This document shows positions 59,572 through 64,000 of a DNA stretch of 64,000 nt, one piece after another. Location of the stretch: assembly GCA_003255025.1 (NCBI GenBank), contig QANY01004770.1, positions 2,843,891-2,907,890 of the forward strand. Direction: 5' to 3'. Source of the stretch: Datisca glomerata. Taxonomy: Eukaryota > Streptophyta > Magnoliopsida > Cucurbitales > Datiscaceae. The position numbers were made by a program, and so were the translations under genes. The notes below the pieces were generated by a model. That model saw only the letters and a program-made list of their open reading frames with translations. It did no database searches and had not been told where the DNA came from. Within the stretch, counting starts at the first letter, position 1. Every line of letters starts with the position of its first letter.

Positions 59572-61875
59572 ATGACAATGTTGCCAATTATAATCTTGTA
59601 TGACAGTAACTGGGGTGAGTCAAAGCAATGTATTGATTATAAGATGAAACCAATAATGGTACATGATGATTCCTCATTTATTTCTTTATTTCAATCAATA
59701 TCATTTGAGTTGCTGATTGGCGTTTCAAACTATCACTTAATGGTTAAGTTGGACTTTGATGGAGGATGTATAGACATTTTCAAAATTAAAGGATTCGGAT
59801 GTGGAGTGCTACTTTTCGTTGCTAAATATGGATAGAAGTTTGTTGCGTCCACTTATTATTTCAGATAGAATTGTTGATAGTCCGACAAGTGTTGTTCTTG
59901 GCAAAGAGTTAGTTGTGCTAAGTGAAGATGCTTCTTCTTCAGTTGTAAGTGTTGAGTCAACTCAACCATTTTTTGTGATGACGTTGATAAAGATAATTTA
60001 CCTTCAACATTTTATATTCGTGAGAATGCATTGTTTGCAAGCAAGGATGAATTGAAGAAAGCTTTAAGGCTTATTGCGATTCCGTCTAACTTTCAATTTA
60101 AGACTGATAGGTCTAGCAGGAAGAGATATGTTGTGGCTTGTGTTAGTTCAAACTGTTAGTGGTTTGTGCGTTCTTCTCGTCATAAAGATGGTCAGATTTG
60201 GATGGTATGGCAATATGTTAAGGAGCATACATGTGCTTTAGATATCGTTCAGAGTGATCACAGACAAGCCACTGTTACTTTGGTGAGTGATTGTATGAAG
60301 CATAGATATGTGAATGATGTTGGTGATCATACTACACCTAGGGATTTCATTGATTTTATGCGTACGAAACATGGTGTTTCAATTAGCTACAATAAAGCTT
60401 TGCAGGCCAAACATGAAGCTCTAGAAATGGTTCGAGGTTCACCTGAAGAGCCATATTCTATATTGCCGTCATATTGCTTTGCTTTAAAAGACGTAAATTC
60501 TAGTATGTATTTTTTTTAAAAATACTTTATGATAGTTTTTTACACTAGTTACAGTATATAATTTATGGACTATTTATATTCCAGGTTTTGTTACTATTAT
60601 TAAGACTGATATTGAATCTTCTTTCAAGTACATGTTTGTTTGTTTGGGGGCATCAATCCGTGGGAGTGCACATTGTAGACCAGTCATTGTTGTCGATTGA
60701 ACCTTCTTGAAAAACAAATATAATGGTATTCTTCTAACCGCTTGTATGATGGATGCTGATGATCGAATTTTCCCTTTAGCTGTTCCATTGGTTGATTATG
60801 AGAATGATTTATCACGGGAGTGGTTTCTAATGAAGTTGAGTAGTGTTATTGGTTTTCAGGAGAATTTGGTGGTTGTTTCCGATAGGCATGGTAGCATCGC
60901 TAAAGCGGTATATAAAGTATTCCCACATGCTGATCATGGTATATGTATGCAACATATATTGATGAATTTGCACAAGAATTTTAAAAATTATAGCATTGAT
61001 TCCACATTCTACTCATGTGTGAAGGCGTTCCGGGTTGAAGATTTTGAGAAGTATATGTGACGTTTAGAAGCTTTAGTCCAATCTATTCGTCTTATCTAAA
61101 GAAACCTGATATTGTAGGTGGGCATGTGCTTATTTTAAGAGATGTTTATTTAATGTTATGTGTAATAACATTGGTGAAAGCTTTAATAACATCATAGTTG
61201 ATGCTAGATCTCACTCGATTTGTATGTTGATTGAGTTTGTGATACAAAAGTTACAAAGTTGGTTTTATGGAAAGAGGACATTTTCTTCATGTTTGATTAC
61301 TTGTTTAAGTTCAACGATAGAGGTTAAACTTCGTAATACAAGGACTGAAGCACGAGCAATGCAAGTAAATATATTATTTTATTTTTAACATTTACGTATA
61401 TATATTAAATTGACACTGTTTTTCTTTTATAGGTTCGTTTGGTTGATTTAAATAAGTTTCAAGTATTGATGAGAGTATGCATTATATTGTTGATCTACAG
61501 CAAAAGATATGTAGTTGTAAAAAAATTTAGATGATTGATTTTCCTTGTTCTCATGTTTGTGTTGTCCTTGTGAAGAGGAATATGTCTCCATATCCTTTTG
61601 TGTCATATTACTATACGAAGGCTGCATTGGAAGTGACATATATAGATGCAATACTCCATGTTGGTTAGGAGTGTGAATGGACTATTCTTGAAGATGTACA
61701 GAGTCTGAAGGTTTTTCCCCTTTAGTTAAAATAAAAGCAAGGTAGACCTAAGAAGAGTAAATACGTTTCCGTAGGTGAATTTAAACCACGCTTGTTGTAT
61801 AGCCATTATGGTATATTGGGACACAATCGTAGAATGTGCAAGCATGTAAGGGACATTAGTTGTAGTGGTTCTTAG
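59572..61875 (+). pseudogene. Mutator-like (MULE) transposase, interrupted
   Basis: ATG 59572 opens MTMLPIIILYDSNWGES after an ATTTTCAG acceptor, and a TAG ends this frame at 59835. The MuDR N-terminal DNA-binding region follows (LFASKDELKKALRLIAIPSN, DRSSRKRYVVACVSSNC, then a TAG, then VWQYVKEHTCALDIVQSDHR). The MULE transposase core is at about 60590-61060: GSAHCRPVIVVD with a TGA directly after this Asp (60698-60700), LLTACMMDADDRIFPLAVPL, NLVVVSDRHGSIAKAVYKVF and HADHGICMQHILMNLHKNFK. Next come FNVMCNNIGESFNNIIVDAR and a SWIM zinc finger near 61500-61560 with CSC and PCSH kept. A worn CCHC knuckle ends it (GHNRRMC), and the stop is TAG 61873-61875. The protein would cut MULE ends, but several stops disable this copy. 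Confidence 0.9.
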
Positions 61876-62640
61876 TTTTCATATACATACATTGAATATG
61901 TTTCTTTGAAGTTACATCTATATTTTATTTTTGAATACTATTTAAACACTGTTATTTTTAATAATCTACACAATCTTTTAAATATAAGACTTTGAATATT
62001 GTTCTTGTGAATTGTTAAATGTCTTTTGGTTGTTTTTTGTTTCTAATATTATATATATATATATGTCTAATTAATANATACTATTGAACAGTTTCTGATA
62101 TATATATATATATATATTAGTGTATCTTTTTATGCAGCATACTATTGAGCAGTTTCTGAGCAGTGTTTTTCATAAAACCAATATTTCATTGACTATCTTT
62201 TTTGGTGGTGTTTGAATATTTATATTAGAGTATACTCCTAAAAATTCAGAACTTATACTAATGATTGGTGGTGTTTGAATATCTATATTAGTTGGCTATC
62301 ATTATCCTGTAATACACTAAAAAATATTCAATAAATGAAATAATATTAAACATAGTTAACTAACAAATATTCAATGTTAGTGTAACCACTTAGAATTTGT
62401 AGTTAACTAAGAAATATTCAATAACATACATAGTATATAATACTAAGAATTTAGTTAACTAGTTATATTCATTTTCAACACACATTAATCACAAGTTCAT
62501 GTTTTTGCTTACCAATTCACATATGCATAATGTCAAATTATGCACCACAAAAAACCAACCTAGGAGTTTGCACAAAAAACCAACATAGAAGTTTTAACGA
62601 TCCAATAGAAACGTAACAGTATTTCAATCCATCAATTATT
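61876..62640. other. Spacer between convergent genes, with TA repeats
   Basis: Two TA microsatellites (62049-62063 and 62098-62117) surround an N at 62077. Short duplicated pieces are ATACTATTGARCAGTTTCTG (near 62078 and 62140) and GGTGGTGTTTGAATAT (near 62204 and 62265). No gene is seen. Confidence 0.5.
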
Positions 62641-63970
62641 TCACTTCTTGAATAAATTGAAGCTCGATATCTCATGTTCTTCTAAACCTTTCTTTGACTT
62701 GTCATCTTGTTTACCGTATCGTATTACGTCCGGTGACACCAGTACTATTACAGGTGATGTTGGTAGAACTTTCGCTTTTACATTCTTCTTCTTTCCATCT
62801 GTTTTTCTCTGCATGAAAAAAAATTAAATAGATAATGTAATTTTATATATTCTGAATATATAAAAATTTTCTACTCTCACCTTTAATTTGAATGGCTCTT
62901 TATTCTCTGTAGTTTTTGTCACTTCATGAGCTTGCACGTCATTCTTCTTCTACATATAAATGAATTGTGTTCTTAGATATATATCATACCATTATCTTAG
63001 TATTTCCAATATAGTAAATTATATCCTTTTATTTTAGACTAGAACATGAACTTTCTATCAAAAGTAAATCTAAAACCATAAGTAAAATATACATCATTTA
63101 TTCATAAAACTAATGCTAATTTATCAAATATACAACATATAACGATAATGATGACAACTATCCAGCAAATAAACTCAAATACATAACATTTTCTACTTTT
63201 TGAAATCATCACTATCATGCATCAAATAAAGTATATTTAATCATCATTATCTAACAAATCATTACTATCATGTATATAATAAAATATATTTAACATCTAG
63301 TGAATGCAGTATATACGGTATATATTTAATGAAGTTTTGTTTATGTTACCTGTATTTTAGTTGCAACATCATTAGCAGTCCTTTGTTCTTCTTCTTGCTT
63401 ATATGTTTCATCATTTCCATCTTCTTCTGAAACTTCATCTTCCTTTCCATCAGATTCATCATTGTCTTCATCCCCATCCTCATTATCTCCATCTTCATTC
63501 CTAGCATCATTTTCATCGTTGTCTCCATCTCCAGCATCATCTTCATCATTTGCATCACTATCATCATATTCATCTTCTCCTGATTCATTGTCACCAACAT
63601 CTTTATCTTCTTCCTCTTGGTTGTTCTTATTGTAATATTAGTAATCAATCGATTTAGTAATCAAATTATAAAATAAGCATATATTTTGAATTTAAGGTGT
63701 TATATTAACTCATCAGTTTGCTGTTTTTTAGCTCACCAAATCTTTATATAAAGATATGACCATGCTGTGGATTTCATCAATTTTTTTAGCAAATTGCATC
63801 CAATCTTGAGGTTTTTTGCTTGTTTCACCGTCATGCATTGACAATCTGTTTTCCATGTCAAACTCGTTACTGGGATCCATCACTCTTACCTTTATTCGAC
63901 TTAAAAAACTGATGCATGTACGGCCTTTGCATTTCATCCGGTGAAACCTCAATTGGAATAATTTATAACT
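62641..63970 (-). CDS. Unidentified multi-exon gene for an acidic protein, 5' part not resolved
   Basis: Four exons read on the minus strand with good GT..AG joints. One, at about 63952-63737, has MDPSNEFDMENRLSM and FAKKIDEIHSMVISLYKDL. One at 63625-63350 codes 92 residues dominated by Asp and Glu (DEYDDSDANDEDDAGD). One at 62949-62881 codes KKNDVQAHEVTKTTENKEPF. The last, at 62808-62641, has RKTDGKKKNVKAKVLPTSPV and ends SSFNLFKK-stop. All three visible introns fall between codons and no stop interrupts the joined frame, unlike every transposon gene nearby. The upstream reading near 63890-63970 (VSPDEMQRPYMHQFF) is in another frame, so the start and further exons are uncertain. I do not recognise the family. 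It lies tail-to-tail with the MULE transposase. It could be a host gene or a second gene of the MULE. Confidence 0.55.
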
Positions 63971-64000
63971 ACAAAATAGAGCAGTATTTTTTAACTATAT

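Noticed and set aside
63346..63648. Met-rich 100-codon minus-strand frame
   Set aside because: It is a different frame over the acidic exon at 63625-63350. GAAGATGAT repeats read out of phase give Met-rich text. The acidic frame joins in phase with its neighbours and is preferred.

Overview
The window looks like repeat-rich intergenic DNA from the nucleus of a flowering plant, most likely a eudicot. It is strongly AT-rich, coding pieces are separated by GT..AG introns, and almost every recognisable protein belongs to a plant transposon family: CACTA (En/Spm), hAT, Mutator (MULE), Ty1/copia and Ty3/gypsy. There are no operons, bacterial-type signals or CRISPR arrays. Most coding regions carry stop codons and frameshifts and are dead. 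The species cannot be named from the sequence.

Layout, left to right. 1-1163: decayed exons of an unidentified minus-strand gene. 1373-10848: complete CACTA element (CACTA-1) with an ATG target duplication, a TNP2-type transposase pseudogene and a Transposase_24 (TNPA-like) gene. 10852-11910: terminal piece of another CACTA. 11911-14164: LTR-like non-coding DNA with an internal duplication. 14447-15621: truncated hAT-like element. 15622-16013: copia LTR fragment. 16028-16427: 200-bp tandem duplication. 17146-29017: second complete CACTA (CACTA-2, ATA target duplication). It encodes a TNPA-like protein joined to an Ulp1-like protease region and a TNP2 transposase, and it is interrupted by a 1.2-kb hAT element and a truncated copia.

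31144-37937: old full-length copia (copia-1). 38355-38722: hAT-type MITE. 39570-49846: minus-strand Ty3/gypsy element of the Tat lineage with a second RNase H, a seven-copy 70-bp tandem repeat after pol and a sense-opposed extra ORF. 49847-53932: second copia (copia-2) sitting in the gypsy LTR and cut short in reverse transcriptase. 53933-54251: MITE. 54467-55120: inverted and tandem 165-bp repeats. 55645-57422: non-autonomous CACTA (CACTA-3). 58700-61875: MULE transposase pseudogene. 62641-63970: convergent minus-strand gene for an acidic protein, whose four visible exons join in phase without stops; this is the best candidate for an intact gene.

The pieces mostly do not work together. They record successive insertions, such as hAT and copia into CACTA-2 and copia-2 into a gypsy LTR. 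The most unusual points are the regulatory-type repeat array between the two genes of CACTA-2, the antisense ORF and tandem array of the Tat element, G-quadruplex motifs in CACTA-1, and the convergent gene beside the MULE. I found no clearly new biological system.
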